Both the position numbers and the translations under genes were made by a program. Below, one piece after another: positions 1 through 10,193 of a DNA stretch of 38,321 nt. The notes beneath the pieces were generated by a model, which saw only the letters and a program-made list of their open reading frames with translations, was not told where the DNA came from and searched no databases. The DNA comes from Ferrithrix thermotolerans DSM 19514 (GTDB taxonomy: Bacteria; Actinomycetota; Acidimicrobiia; Acidimicrobiales; Ilumatobacteraceae), in NCBI GenBank assembly GCA_945861025.1, contig CAMASN010000030.1:1-38321 (forward strand), given 5' to 3'. Position 1 is the first letter of the stretch; every line of letters starts with the position of its first letter.

Positions 1-1646
<1,646 letters not shown>

Positions 1647-1940
1647 TCACTTACCGACGATTGCGAGGACGTCACGGCTGGTGAGGATGAGGTAATCCAC
1701 ACCTTCGAGCGTGACTTCTGTTCCGCCGTACTTGCTGTACAAAACGGTGTCGCCGACTTTGACGTCGAGTGCAGCATGTGCACCCTTGTCGTCGCTCCAG
1801 CGGCCAGGTCCAACAGCGAGCACGGTGCCCTGCTGTGGCTTTTCCTTGGCGGTGTCGGGGATAACGAGGCCCGATGCTGTGGTGAGCTCGGCTTCGTTGG
1901 GCTTGACCACAATGCGGTCGTCCAGCGGCTTGAGATTCAT
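1647..1940 (-). CDS. groES: 10 kDa co-chaperonin GroES
   Basis: Heptameric lid of the GroEL chamber. The 97-residue protein has normal family length. It starts [18 protein letters not shown], has the [17 protein letters not shown] segment that forms the mobile loop and strand, and ends [13 protein letters not shown] ribosome-binding sequence lies upstream of the ATG. It is the first gene of groES-groEL. The 111-base gap to maf holds a CIRCE operator, so HrcA repression and heat induction are expected. Confidence 0.98.
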   Translation of the reverse strand: MNLKPLDDRIVVKPNEAELTTASGLVIPDTAKEKPQQGTVLAVGPGRWSDDKGAHAALDVKVGDTVLYSKYGGTEVTLEGVDYLILTSRDVLAIVGK

Positions 1941-2010
1941 GAGAGAACGCTCCAGGTTTGTTGAGACGTGTTGTCTGGCAGGGCCGAGTGTGGCGACTGC
2001 CGCACGGGCA

Positions 2011-2037
2011 TTAGCACTCGACGAGTGCGAGTGCTAA
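2011..2037 (-). promoter_or_regulatory. CIRCE operator (HrcA binding site) of groESL
   Basis: A perfect 9-9-9 inverted repeat: TTAGCACTC at 2011-2019, nine spacer bases, GAGTGCTAA at 2029-2037. This is the exact consensus of the CIRCE element bound by the HrcA repressor. It lies between maf and groES, about 70 bases before the groES start. The spacer repeats GAGTGC, giving a second nested inverted repeat (2014-2020 with 2022-2028). Confidence 0.97.
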
Positions 2038-2066
2038 TGGTAGGGCCTCACCTACGGCGTTAGCAA
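2037..2066 (-). promoter_or_regulatory. Candidate groESL promoter
   Basis: On the minus strand TTGCTA (2066-2061) and TACCAT (2042-2037) are 18 bases apart and match sigma-70 -35/-10 boxes at four of six positions each. The -10 box abuts CIRCE, so transcription would start inside the operator, the usual layout for HrcA-controlled genes. The -35 box falls in the last codons of maf. Inferred from pattern only. Confidence 0.4.
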
Positions 2067-2645
2067 CCGCAGCAGCGAAACACCCACCTCTGAGAGCAAC
2101 TGCTCGAGCAGGCTCAGGGGCAGACCGATCACATTGGTCACGCTTCCCTGCACAGAATCGACAAATACCGCGGCGGCGCCCTGGATGCCATAGGCACCAG
2201 CCTTGCCATGAGGCTCACCCGTTGCCACATACCAGCGCAGCCACTGGTCGTCGCTGGCCTTCATGCTCACCAACGACGTGTTCACCTCGGCGACCATCCG
2301 ACCCTGATAGCGAATGGCCACGCCGGTATGCACCTGATGGGTTCGTCCGGCAAGCAGCCCCAGCATGCGCAGCGCATCGGCGTCGTCGGCTGGCTTGGCC
2401 AGAATCATTCCATCGAGATCAACCGTGGTGTCGGCAGCAATAACGACAACGTCATCGCCCACTACCGCAGCAAGGGCTTTTTCGATGGCCAAACGGCGCA
2501 CGTATGACACTGGGTCTTCGCCCGGATGCTCGGTTTCGTCGATGTCGGTGGGCATGACCTCAAATGACATGCCGATTTGGGTCAGCAATTCGCTTCGGCG
2601 CGGCGAGGCCGACGCCAACACAACCCGTATCGAATCGTTGCTCAT
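2052..2645 (-). CDS. maf: Maf-family nucleotide pyrophosphatase
   Basis: Maf proteins hydrolyse non-canonical or modified nucleoside triphosphates to monophosphates (house-cleaning, linked to septum inhibition in Bacillus). The 197-residue protein has the family length. It opens with the substrate-loop motif LASASPRRSELL and has the AADTTVDLDG segment with the conserved acidic residue, then ILAKPADDADA. Its ATG overlaps the dusB stop (ATGA), so it is the last gene of the long rplM-to-maf run. The substrate class cannot be fixed from sequence. Confidence 0.94.
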   Translation of the reverse strand: MSNDSIRVVLASASPRRSELLTQIGMSFEVMPTDIDETEHPGEDPVSYVRRLAIEKALAAVVGDDVVVIAADTTVDLDGMILAKPADDADALRMLGLLAGRTHQVHTGVAIRYQGRMVAEVNTSLVSMKASDDQWLRWYVATGEPHGKAGAYGIQGAAAVFVDSVQGSVTNVIGLPLSLLEQLLSEVGVSLLRLLTP

Positions 2646-3772
2646 CCGCCGCTGAGCGCCATCACATGTCCATCGTCGGGCGGAGTCGCGTCGTCGAGGT
2701 CGTCGAGATAGCCCTCAGGTAGAACCACACGAATGGGTCCGTTGGTGTGGCCACGTCGGATGCGCTCGCCGCCGGGCACAACCACCAAGGTGGGGTCGAG
2801 CGCCGCAATGAGGTGATCGAGTTCGGCAATCGAGTTGATCTTGCTGAAGTTGCCACGAGCCTCGCCACCCACTGGGTAACCAGTGAGGTACCACGAGGTG
2901 TGCTTGCGGAAGTCGCGCACCGCATGGTCTTCGCCAAGATGCTCGGCAAGAAGCCGACAGTGGTCGGCCATCTGCTGGCCAACGAAACCAAGCGGTGGCG
3001 ATTCGGGCACGGGTTCGCCGTTGAACGCAGCCACGAGATGGCCGAACAACCACGGGCGGCCGAGACAACCGCGGCCGATGACCACGCCGTCGCAGTTCGT
3101 GTGCTCAACCATCTTGAGCGCATCGGTGGCTTCCCAAATATCGCCGTTGCCGAGCACCGGGATACCCATGACTGCTGCCTTGAGTTCGGCGATGGCATCC
3201 CAGTTGGCGGTGCCGGCGTAGTGCTGCTGCGCGGTGCGGGCGTGCAACGCAATGGCCGCCACACCTTCTTCTTCGGCAATCTGGCCAGTGCGGATAAACG
3301 TAAGCAGTTCGTCGTGAATGCCCATGCGGAACTTGGCCGTGACCGGAATGCCATAAGGCGATGCGCCAGTGACCACGGCGCGCAAGATAGCGCGTAACAA
3401 GTTGGGCTTCACCGGCACTGCTGCGCCGCCGCCGCGACGGGTGACCTTTTGCGCAGGGCAACCGAAGTTGAGGTCGATGTGATCAACGCGATCTTGCGAA
3501 CACAGCAAACGCACGGCCTCACCGATGATGGCGGGATCGCTGCCATAGATCTGCAGGCTTCGCGGCGATTCGTGGGCACCGAAGGTGGCCATGCGCGCTG
3601 TCTTGGCATTGCCATGCACCAACGCCGTGGCCATCACCATTTCGTTGACATAGATGAGGTCGGGCGCAAAGCGTCGACACATCGTGCGGAACGGCGCGTT
3701 GGTGACACCAGCCATCGGTGCAAGCACCACGGGTGGCCAGACCTGATACGGGCCGAGCTGCAGCGGTTTCAC
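2642..3772 (-). CDS. dusB: tRNA-dihydrouridine synthase, DusB type
   Basis: FMN enzyme that reduces specific uridines of tRNA to dihydrouridine. The 376-residue protein has the TIM-barrel opening VVLAPMAGVTNAPFR (residues 15-29), the catalytic-loop motif NFGCPAQKVTRRGGG with the proton-donor Cys105, and the FMN-phosphate segment GNGDIW followed by GVVIGRGCLGRPW. Start choice: GTG at 3772, whose GTGA overlaps the stop of the upstream methyltransferase. The tail of about 45 residues after the C-terminal helical domain is acidic and has no recognised function. Neighbours are other RNA-modification genes. Confidence 0.95.
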   Translation of the reverse strand: MKPLQLGPYQVWPPVVLAPMAGVTNAPFRTMCRRFAPDLIYVNEMVMATALVHGNAKTARMATFGAHESPRSLQIYGSDPAIIGEAVRLLCSQDRVDHIDLNFGCPAQKVTRRGGGAAVPVKPNLLRAILRAVVTGASPYGIPVTAKFRMGIHDELLTFIRTGQIAEEEGVAAIALHARTAQQHYAGTANWDAIAELKAAVMGIPVLGNGDIWEATDALKMVEHTNCDGVVIGRGCLGRPWLFGHLVAAFNGEPVPESPPLGFVGQQMADHCRLLAEHLGEDHAVRDFRKHTSWYLTGYPVGGEARGNFSKINSIAELDHLIAALDPTLVVVPGGERIRRGHTNGPIRVVLPEGYLDDLDDATPPDDGHVMALSGG

Positions 3773-4866
3773 CCCGAAAACGCTACCCGCGCGAACTGCA
3801 CAGCAAGGCCACCATTACTGGTGGCGAGTGTGTCGTCGAACTCGCGCTTCAACGACGGAAGGCTTGACGTAGGTGCAACCACCGCGAGTCGTTCGGCCTT
3901 GCCGAGTTCAAGGTAGAGGGCACGCTGGTTGGCCGCGCTGAGGCGCTCGCCATACGGAGGATTCGTAACCACTGCAACGCCAGCACCGCCCGTTGGTCCG
4001 CTGAAAAGCTTGGTTGCATCGCCAACCTCGAACACAATGTCATCAAGCACACCGGCGCGCTCGGCGTTGGCCTGAGCCTTGGCGATCATGTCGCCCTTGA
4101 GATCGCGGGCCACATACTTTTTCTTCAATGGACCGCGCACATCGGCGTCGGATGCGGCCAGCAACTTCGGCCACTGCGCTGGGTCTACCGGCATCCAGTT
4201 TTCGAAGGCAAACGAACGATTGCGTCCGGCTGGCATGCGGCGCGCCATTTGCGCAGCCTCGATCATGATGGTGCCAGCGCCACAACACGGATCGGTGAGC
4301 ACACCTTTATGTGTTGATGCGCCGCTCCATTGCAACAATGCAGCAGCAAGAGTCTCGCGAATAGGGGCCGGACCTGATTCGGTGCGCCACCCACGCTGAT
4401 ACAGCGGATCGCCAGTGGCGTCGATGCTGACCGTGCAGATGTTGCGCGACATCCGAACGTGCAACGTGTGCACGCCACCTTCGTACTCATACGCGGGGTC
4501 ATACGAACGACGCACCACCGCACGCACTCGCTCTTCGATAGCACCGGTGTGGTTCAAACGAGACGCCGAGGCCGACACGCTGATGTTCAGCGCACAACGC
4601 TTCGGCAGCCACTCGTGAAATGGAATCTCTTTGAGCCCGGCCTGAAGATCGCCGAAGCCGCTGGCCTCGAATCGACCAATTCGGATCAAGATTCTGGTCG
4701 CAGTGCGCAGATGCAAGTGAGCCAGCATCAACTGCGACCACGTGATCGACGCAGTGAGACCGCCGACTCCGAGGTCGACCACCTTCAGGTCGAGACGCGC
4801 CATTTCTGCTGCGGTGACCTGCTCAAGGCCAGGTGCTGTGACGATGTACGCGGCAAGTCGACTCAT
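3769..4866 (-). CDS. THUMP-domain class I RNA methyltransferase (RlmL/Trm-like)
   Basis: Predicted SAM-dependent N-methyltransferase acting on RNA guanine, of the COG0116 type. The 365-residue protein has an N-terminal THUMP/ferredoxin-like RNA-binding part (about 1-160). A Rossmann methyltransferase part follows, with TDPCCGAGTIMIEAA (191-205, SAM site) and the catalytic NPPYGERL motif (302-309). It resembles the N-terminal half of RlmL and stand-alone Trm14-like enzymes, so the target (23S rRNA or tRNA) is open. The ATG at 4866 makes an ATGA overlap with tsaD; the upstream in-frame extension lies inside tsaD and was rejected. Confidence 0.9.
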   Translation of the reverse strand: MSRLAAYIVTAPGLEQVTAAEMARLDLKVVDLGVGGLTASITWSQLMLAHLHLRTATRILIRIGRFEASGFGDLQAGLKEIPFHEWLPKRCALNISVSASASRLNHTGAIEERVRAVVRRSYDPAYEYEGGVHTLHVRMSRNICTVSIDATGDPLYQRGWRTESGPAPIRETLAAALLQWSGASTHKGVLTDPCCGAGTIMIEAAQMARRMPAGRNRSFAFENWMPVDPAQWPKLLAASDADVRGPLKKKYVARDLKGDMIAKAQANAERAGVLDDIVFEVGDATKLFSGPTGGAGVAVVTNPPYGERLSAANQRALYLELGKAERLAVVAPTSSLPSLKREFDDTLATSNGGLAVQFARVAFSG

Positions 4867-5888
4867 GGGGTATCCGACTGTACCAGCGGTAACCGCAGGC
4901 CCGGATAAGCGCCGCAGTCGAGCGACGTGGGTCCGTCGCTCTTGAGGCGATACCAACCAGCGGCGGCGATCATCGCCGCATTGTCGGTGCACATCGCCCG
5001 ACTCGGCACAAACGCCTGAATACCGTCTTCATCACACGCGGTGGCCCAACGCTGTCGAAGCAGTGAGTTGGCGGCAACGCCGCCGCCGAGCACCAGTCCT
5101 TTGGCCCCCACCTCGCGAGCCGCGCGGCGAGCCTTCAGCACAAGCGAATCGACCACGGCCGTCTGGAACGACGCAGCGATGTCGGCGGTCACCGAATCGG
5201 GGTGCTTGCGCACATGATTCATGACTGCAGTCTTTAACCCGCTGAAACTGAAGTTGAGCGACTCAGGAATAGCTCGCGGAAACGCCACCGCAGTGGGGTC
5301 GCCGTACTGCGCTTCTCGATCGATTGCTGGCCCACCGGGATAGCCGAGACCCAAGAATCGAGCCACCTTGTCGAAGGCTTCACCAGCGGCATCGTCGATG
5401 GTTTCGCCGAGCAAACGGTACTGACCGTGCGCGCTCATTTCGATCAACATCGTGTGTCCGCCCGAAACGAGCAGCACCACAAGCGGTAGCTCAAGCGACG
5501 GATCTTCGAGCAGCCCGGCATAGAGGTGTGCTTCGAGATGGTTCACACCGACAAACGGCACGTCCCACACCAACGCCAACGCCTTCGCTGCCGCAACCCC
5601 AACCAGCAGCGCGCCAATGAGACCAGGACCCACCGTTGCCGCCACTGCATCAATGCGCGTATCGGCAAGACCCGACTCTTCGACGGCCTGGGCGATGACC
5701 GGAGCGATCATCTCAACATGAGCACGACTGGCGATTTCAGGAACAACACCACCGAATGGAACGTGCTGTTCGATCGATGTGTTGATGACACTGCTCAGCA
5801 CATCGCTGCCGCCCATCACCACTGAGGCAGCGGTCTCATCGCAACTCGTCTCAAGGCCCAAGACCACTGTTGAATCGTCAACCTTCAT
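4863..5888 (-). CDS. tsaD: tRNA N6-threonylcarbamoyladenosine transferase TsaD
   Basis: Transfers the threonylcarbamoyl group to A37 of ANN-decoding tRNAs, working with TsaB and TsaE. The 341-residue protein starts MKVDDSTVVLGLETSCDETA. It has the ASKHA nucleotide-binding fold and the metal-binding HLEAH motif (His117, His121; a variant of HxEGH), followed by VLLVSGGHT and GLVLGGGVAANSLLR. CTDNAAMIAAAG near the C-terminus supplies the acidic metal ligand. The ATG at 5888 overlaps the rimI stop as ATGA. tsaE, tsaB and tsaD share the operon; the TsaC/Sua5 partner is not in the window. Confidence 0.97.
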   Translation of the reverse strand: MKVDDSTVVLGLETSCDETAASVVMGGSDVLSSVINTSIEQHVPFGGVVPEIASRAHVEMIAPVIAQAVEESGLADTRIDAVAATVGPGLIGALLVGVAAAKALALVWDVPFVGVNHLEAHLYAGLLEDPSLELPLVVLLVSGGHTMLIEMSAHGQYRLLGETIDDAAGEAFDKVARFLGLGYPGGPAIDREAQYGDPTAVAFPRAIPESLNFSFSGLKTAVMNHVRKHPDSVTADIAASFQTAVVDSLVLKARRAAREVGAKGLVLGGGVAANSLLRQRWATACDEDGIQAFVPSRAMCTDNAAMIAAAGWYRLKSDGPTSLDCGAYPGLRLPLVQSDTP

Positions 5889-6445
5889 GACACTCCTCGG
5901 ATCTCGGCGACATCGGGGCACAGCAAGCGGAGCCTCGCCGCGTACTCGGGCGAATCGATGTTGTGACACCACATCACAATTGCGTCTTCAGAGTTCTCGT
6001 AGTACCTCGGACGAACGCCAGCGGGCTCAAATCCAAACAGGTGATAAAGCCCCTGCGCCGCCACGTTGCTGATGCGCACCTCAAGCGTGAGCCCGGTGCA
6101 GCCATTACTGCGAGCTTCCCACGCAAGGTCGGCGAGCAGATGCCGAGCGATACCGCTGCGTCGGCGTTTTGGATCGGTAGCGATATTGGTGATGTGCGCT
6201 TCTTCGAGCACCAGCATCATCCCGGCGTACCCCATCAGTTCGCCGCCGCGGTAACCCACGGTGTAGTAACGCTGGCCCTGCTTGGCGAGTTCGAGTTCGT
6301 TGAGAAATACGTTGATCGACCACGGCTGTGGGTACACCTGATGCTCGATCACCTGAATCGCGGTGAAGTCGCGACGACGCATCGGCAAGATCTCAAGACC
6401 GCGTGCCGGTATGTCTCGATGCAACAGGCGCGACAGCACACTCAT
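5885..6445 (-). CDS. rimI: Ribosomal-protein-alanine N-acetyltransferase RimI-like
   Basis: GNAT-family acetyltransferase; RimI acetylates the N-terminus of ribosomal protein S18 and other proteins. The 186-residue protein has the acetyl-CoA pyrophosphate loop ATDPKRRRSGIARHLLADL, then LEVRISNVAAQGLYHLFGFEPAGVR-type strands and YYENSEDAIVM, a close RimI pattern. It is longer than E. coli RimI (148) by about 20 residues at each end. It sits between tsaB and tsaD with ATGA overlaps on both sides, the common bacterial tsaB-rimI-tsaD order. The acetylated substrate is inferred from family only. Confidence 0.92.
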   Translation of the reverse strand: MSVLSRLLHRDIPARGLEILPMRRRDFTAIQVIEHQVYPQPWSINVFLNELELAKQGQRYYTVGYRGGELMGYAGMMLVLEEAHITNIATDPKRRRSGIARHLLADLAWEARSNGCTGLTLEVRISNVAAQGLYHLFGFEPAGVRPRYYENSEDAIVMWCHNIDSPEYAARLRLLCPDVAEIRGVS

Positions 6446-7146
6446 CGTGTGGTCCAGTTGATCTGAGCATCGGGCGCACGCAGATACATCGGTTGCACAG
6501 ACTCAAGGTTGGCTGCACCGGCTTGCCCAACATCGGCGCGCAGGGCGCGTGCTCTGGCCAAATGAACAAGCGGCGCCGCCGACGGATGGGCGAGGTCGTC
6601 AACCTCGATCGAGGCATCGAGCTGATCGCGATACCGATGGGCTCCGTCGCCCACCGCAAGAACGTTTTGCCCACGCGCCATCACATCGGCGTTGAAGTCT
6701 TCGACGCTGCACGCAATCGGCTCGCTCACCCGCTGTACGCCACCGGGTGAGGGAAGGTAGAAGGCGTAGAACACTTCGCCCTTGCGAGCATCGATGAGGC
6801 TGGCAATGACCTTCGAGGTGTGTCGCAGCGGAAATGCCAACAGGTCGAGCGACGAGATGCCTACAAGCGGCACGTCGAGTGCTTGGGCCATGGTCTTAGC
6901 GGTAGCTATACCCACGCGCATACCGGTGAACAGGCCGGGACCAATATCGACACCAACTGCGCCAATCTGAGAGATAGCTACACCCGCCTGACGGCACACG
7001 AACTCGATAGCCGGGGCCAGCACCTCAGCGTGACGGCGGCCCTGCATAATCTCGACAAGGCCAATCACGCCGTCGTCACCGCCAAGGGCCACGCTGACAA
7101 CCTGAGTCGCTGTTTCAATTCCGAGCGTGATCACGACACGGTCCAT
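6442..7146 (-). CDS. tsaB: tRNA t6A modification protein TsaB
   Basis: Inactive ASKHA-fold partner that dimerises with TsaD for threonylcarbamoyladenosine formation. It has the TLGIETATQVVSVAL start, GRRHAEVLAPAI, GVDIGPGLFTGMRVGIATAK and ALDVPLVGISSLDLLA, all typical. Start: ATG at 7146 gives 234 residues and overlaps tsaE by 16 bases. A GTG at 7134 would give a cleaner GTGA overlap with the tsaE stop and a more typical short N-terminus; the two cannot be separated by eye. It ends with an ATGA overlap into rimI. Confidence 0.95.
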   Translation of the reverse strand: MDRVVITLGIETATQVVSVALGGDDGVIGLVEIMQGRRHAEVLAPAIEFVCRQAGVAISQIGAVGVDIGPGLFTGMRVGIATAKTMAQALDVPLVGISSLDLLAFPLRHTSKVIASLIDARKGEVFYAFYLPSPGGVQRVSEPIACSVEDFNADVMARGQNVLAVGDGAHRYRDQLDASIEVDDLAHPSAAPLVHLARARALRADVGQAGAANLESVQPMYLRAPDAQINWTTR

Positions 7147-7631
7147 TCTTCGACCGCTGCTTCGAGTCGTTCCCAGCGCGGCAGCCAACGCTTATCGCTC
7201 GAGGTGATGCATATTTCGCGTTGGTCGACATCGACATCTGACCCATCGAGGGCCTCATCGGTGAGCCGAAGTTCAATGTGTAAGTGGGGCCCGAGATCGA
7301 CCACATCGCCCCACTCGACCAACACGATGGCGTTGTCCTCGAGTAACTCGGCAAGCGCCAGATCGTCGACTTCAGCGGTGTGCTCGAGGCGATACAGATC
7401 GGCGTGATGCAGCGTTGTTGAACCGGCGGTGTAGCTGTGCACCAACGTATAGGTGGGCGATGTAACGGGCTCATGAATGCCCAGTTCGCGCGCAAACCCT
7501 TGAGCGAATGCCGTCTTGCCGGCCCCCATCTGACCCGCCAACACAATGAGGTCTCCGGCACGCGCCAACGTGGCCACGCCCGCGGCGATCGCCCGCGTTT
7601 GTTCAGCAGAGTGAGAAACCAATTCGATCAT
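7131..7631 (-). CDS. tsaE: tRNA t6A ATPase TsaE
   Basis: P-loop ATPase that recycles the TsaB-TsaD complex in t6A biosynthesis. The 166-residue protein has the Walker A loop GQMGAGKTAFAQG and the typical following segment VTSPTYTLVHSYTAG. ADLYRLEH and LVEWGDVVD come next. ATG at 7631 was chosen because MIELVSHSAEQT matches the family start; the longer in-frame reading runs back into alr. It lies 25 bases after alr and overlaps tsaB. Confidence 0.95.
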   Translation of the reverse strand: MIELVSHSAEQTRAIAAGVATLARAGDLIVLAGQMGAGKTAFAQGFARELGIHEPVTSPTYTLVHSYTAGSTTLHHADLYRLEHTAEVDDLALAELLEDNAIVLVEWGDVVDLGPHLHIELRLTDEALDGSDVDVDQREICITSSDKRWLPRWERLEAAVEEWTVS

Positions 7632-7656
7632 TGGAGTGCAGCCATCTCGTGAGAGT

Positions 7657-8781
7657 TCATGGGTAGTGACGTTCGATCCGCCGGCTGATGCCGCACAGTA
7701 TTTCGTAGGCAATTGTGCCAAGGCGAACCGCCCACTCCTCGGCCCTGATCTCGTCGGTCAATGCCTCGTGAGTCTGACGGCCGATCAGCACAACTTCGTC
7801 GCCTACCGAGACCATGTCGTTACCGCAATCAACCATCAACTGGTCCATCGTCACGACTCCAACGATTCGGCGTCGAACGCCGCCGATCAACACCTCGCCG
7901 CCAACATCAAACAAGCGGCGGGGCACGCCATCGGCGTATCCGAGAGGCACCGTTGCAACAGTTGTTGCATCTGCAAATACATGCCGAAGGCCGTAGCTGA
8001 TGCCCTCGCCAGCTGCCACCGTCTTCACGAAGCTCACCTTTGCGCGCAACGACAAAGCAGGCCGCAACTCGGTGCACAACGCTGCCACCCCCGGGCCGGG
8101 CTCTGCGCCGTACATCGCAATTCCGAGCCGCACCAACCCGCGACGAGACGCAGCGATACCAAGTGCCCCGGCCGAGTTAGCCACATGAACCAGCGTCGGT
8201 TCGTGGCCAGCGGCGATGAGCGCGTCGACCACGTCGTTGAACAGCGCAAGCTGGCGACCATTTGATGCAGAATCAGGCTGGTCGGCCAGAGCAAGGTGGG
8301 TGAAGACCCCCTGCAGCTCAAGCTGTGGGTGCGCGGCAATTGCATCGGCCAACTCGACACCGTGCTCGGGCGCCGCACCCACGCGATGCATCCCGGTATC
8401 GATCTTCAGGTGCACCGGATAATCAGCTTGCCCCGCTCTCGCTGCAGCTTGGGCCAACGCCTCAATCGACTCGCGGCAATACACAGTGGGCGTGAGTTGA
8501 TGCGCCACCACGAGATCGAACTCTTCGGAGGGCGACTGGCTCAAGATCAAGATCGGAGCGGTCAGCCCCGCAGCGCGAAGCTCGATGCCCTCGGACACCA
8601 GCGCCACGCACAGTCCCTCAGCACCGGCACTCAGCGCCGCGCGGGCCACCGGCACGGCGCCGTGACCGTAGGCATCGGCCTTCACGACAGCCCACACCAC
8701 AGACGGCGCGACGACATCACGAATCAGACGAACATTGTGCGCGACGGCTTCGAGGTTCACCTCGGCCCATGCCCACCTCAT
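7657..8781 (-). CDS. alr: Alanine racemase
   Basis: PLP enzyme that makes D-alanine for peptidoglycan. The 374-residue protein opens MRWAWAEVNLEAVAHN and has the PLP lysine in AVVKADAYGHG (Lys34). HLKIDTGMHRVG follows, and the second-domain motifs GEGISYGLRH and VPLGYADGVPR mark the active-site region with the catalytic Tyr. The ATG at 8781 overlaps the nnr stop as ATGA, so the two are translationally coupled. The nnr-alr-tsaE order is common in bacteria. Confidence 0.96.
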   Translation of the reverse strand: MRWAWAEVNLEAVAHNVRLIRDVVAPSVVWAVVKADAYGHGAVPVARAALSAGAEGLCVALVSEGIELRAAGLTAPILILSQSPSEEFDLVVAHQLTPTVYCRESIEALAQAAARAGQADYPVHLKIDTGMHRVGAAPEHGVELADAIAAHPQLELQGVFTHLALADQPDSASNGRQLALFNDVVDALIAAGHEPTLVHVANSAGALGIAASRRGLVRLGIAMYGAEPGPGVAALCTELRPALSLRAKVSFVKTVAAGEGISYGLRHVFADATTVATVPLGYADGVPRRLFDVGGEVLIGGVRRRIVGVVTMDQLMVDCGNDMVSVGDEVVLIGRQTHEALTDEIRAEEWAVRLGTIAYEILCGISRRIERHYP

Positions 8782-10142
8782 TGCAGTGAGTCCAGAACCT
8801 GTGGAATCAGCGGCAACAAATCGCTGGCGATGAGCCCGCGGCGAGACCCCAGACGACCAGCCCGACCATGGATCCACGCTCCTGCCGCCGCTGCCTCAAA
8901 CGCCGAGAGACCTTGCGCAAGTAGTGCGCCGATAATTCCCGACAGCACGTCCCCGGTTCCGGCAGTGGCCAGACGCTCGTCGCCAGCAGTGACCACGAGC
9001 ACGCGACCATCGGGATCGGCCACCACGGTTGCCGGGCCTTTGAGTAACACGACAACGCCGAGTTCAAACGCCATCAAGCGAGCTTCCATGATTCGATCAG
9101 ATCCAACTTTGGCGCCAGCAAGCAACGCGAATTCGCCATCGTGCGGCGTGAGCACTGTTGGTGCCTCGCGAGCCTTGAGCACCGAGGCCGGGCCCTCGCT
9201 GCTCCACGCTAAGGCGAACAGACCATCGCCATCGATCACCGTGGGAACCAACGATTTGCTCACCACTGTCCGGATCGCAGCAACGTTGCCCTGGCTGCGG
9301 CCGAGGCCGGGTCCAATCACCAACGATTGAAAGCGATCAAGACTGGCAAGCGCTTCGCGTGCCCAGTCACCGCCACCCAACGGGCGCTGCACGTACTCGT
9401 GATCGCCGCTGCTGGGCACGGCACCAGGAACTGAGAGGTGCACCATGCCGGCTCCACTTCTTTGCGCGGCGCTCGCAGCCAAGTGAGCAGCACCGGTCAT
9501 CCCCGGGCTACCGGCGATGATCTGCGTGGCCGTGCTCCACTTGTGTGCGTCGGCCTCACGCGGCTCCCACCATTCGGCGACATCGCTTTGCTGCACGAGG
9601 TGAACCCTGACATGGTCGGCCGATAGCCCGATGTCGACCACCTCGACAGAGCCCGCCAGCGCGGCTCCCGGCTCGAACAGCAGCCCAGGCTTCAACGCGA
9701 CAAAGGTCACCGTGTGATCGGCCTGCATGACGCCCGAACCCGCTGCTCCGGTGAGGCCATCGACCCCCGAGGGAATGTCGACCGCGAGCACAAGCGCTGA
9801 GCCCGGATCGGGAGCCTGCCACAATCCATGAAACCCGGTTCCGTACGCAGCATCGATCACAAGGTCACACTCAGGCAACACCTTGGGGCAATCGGCTACT
9901 GAGAACACGGTCACCTGCACGCCCTTAAGCGCAAGCTTGCGTGCGGCAACTCGACCATCGGCACCGTTATTGCCTGGGCCAGCCACCACCACGACACGGC
10001 GGCCATACGACCCGCCCAACATTCGCAACGCGGCCCACGCAACTGCAGAGCCTGCTCGCTCGATAAACACGTTCGCTGGGGTGTTTCGCGAAGCAGTCGC
10101 GTCGATGTCTCGCATCTCGTCTGGCGTCACGATCGACAACAT
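8778..10142 (-). CDS. nnr: Bifunctional NAD(P)H-hydrate epimerase / ADP-dependent dehydratase
   Basis: Repairs hydrated NAD(P)H. The N-terminal YjeF_N domain (about 1-200) epimerises NAD(P)HX and carries VVVAGPGNNGADGRVAARKL. The C-terminal ribokinase-like domain dehydrates S-NAD(P)HX and carries GPGLGRS, VLTPHDGEFALL and the catalytic GTGDVLSGIIGALLAQG (from residue 395). The 454-residue length is a little short for the fused form. It starts at ATG 10142, 51 bases after acpS, and ends in an ATGA overlap with alr. Confidence 0.95.
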   Translation of the reverse strand: MLSIVTPDEMRDIDATASRNTPANVFIERAGSAVAWAALRMLGGSYGRRVVVVAGPGNNGADGRVAARKLALKGVQVTVFSVADCPKVLPECDLVIDAAYGTGFHGLWQAPDPGSALVLAVDIPSGVDGLTGAAGSGVMQADHTVTFVALKPGLLFEPGAALAGSVEVVDIGLSADHVRVHLVQQSDVAEWWEPREADAHKWSTATQIIAGSPGMTGAAHLAASAAQRSGAGMVHLSVPGAVPSSGDHEYVQRPLGGGDWAREALASLDRFQSLVIGPGLGRSQGNVAAIRTVVSKSLVPTVIDGDGLFALAWSSEGPASVLKAREAPTVLTPHDGEFALLAGAKVGSDRIMEARLMAFELGVVVLLKGPATVVADPDGRVLVVTAGDERLATAGTGDVLSGIIGALLAQGLSAFEAAAAGAWIHGRAGRLGSRRGLIASDLLPLIPQVLDSLQ

Positions 10143-10193
10143 GTCGTTGAGCGTAGCTAGTACGCGCCCTCACCACCGGCGAGGCCACCGCGC

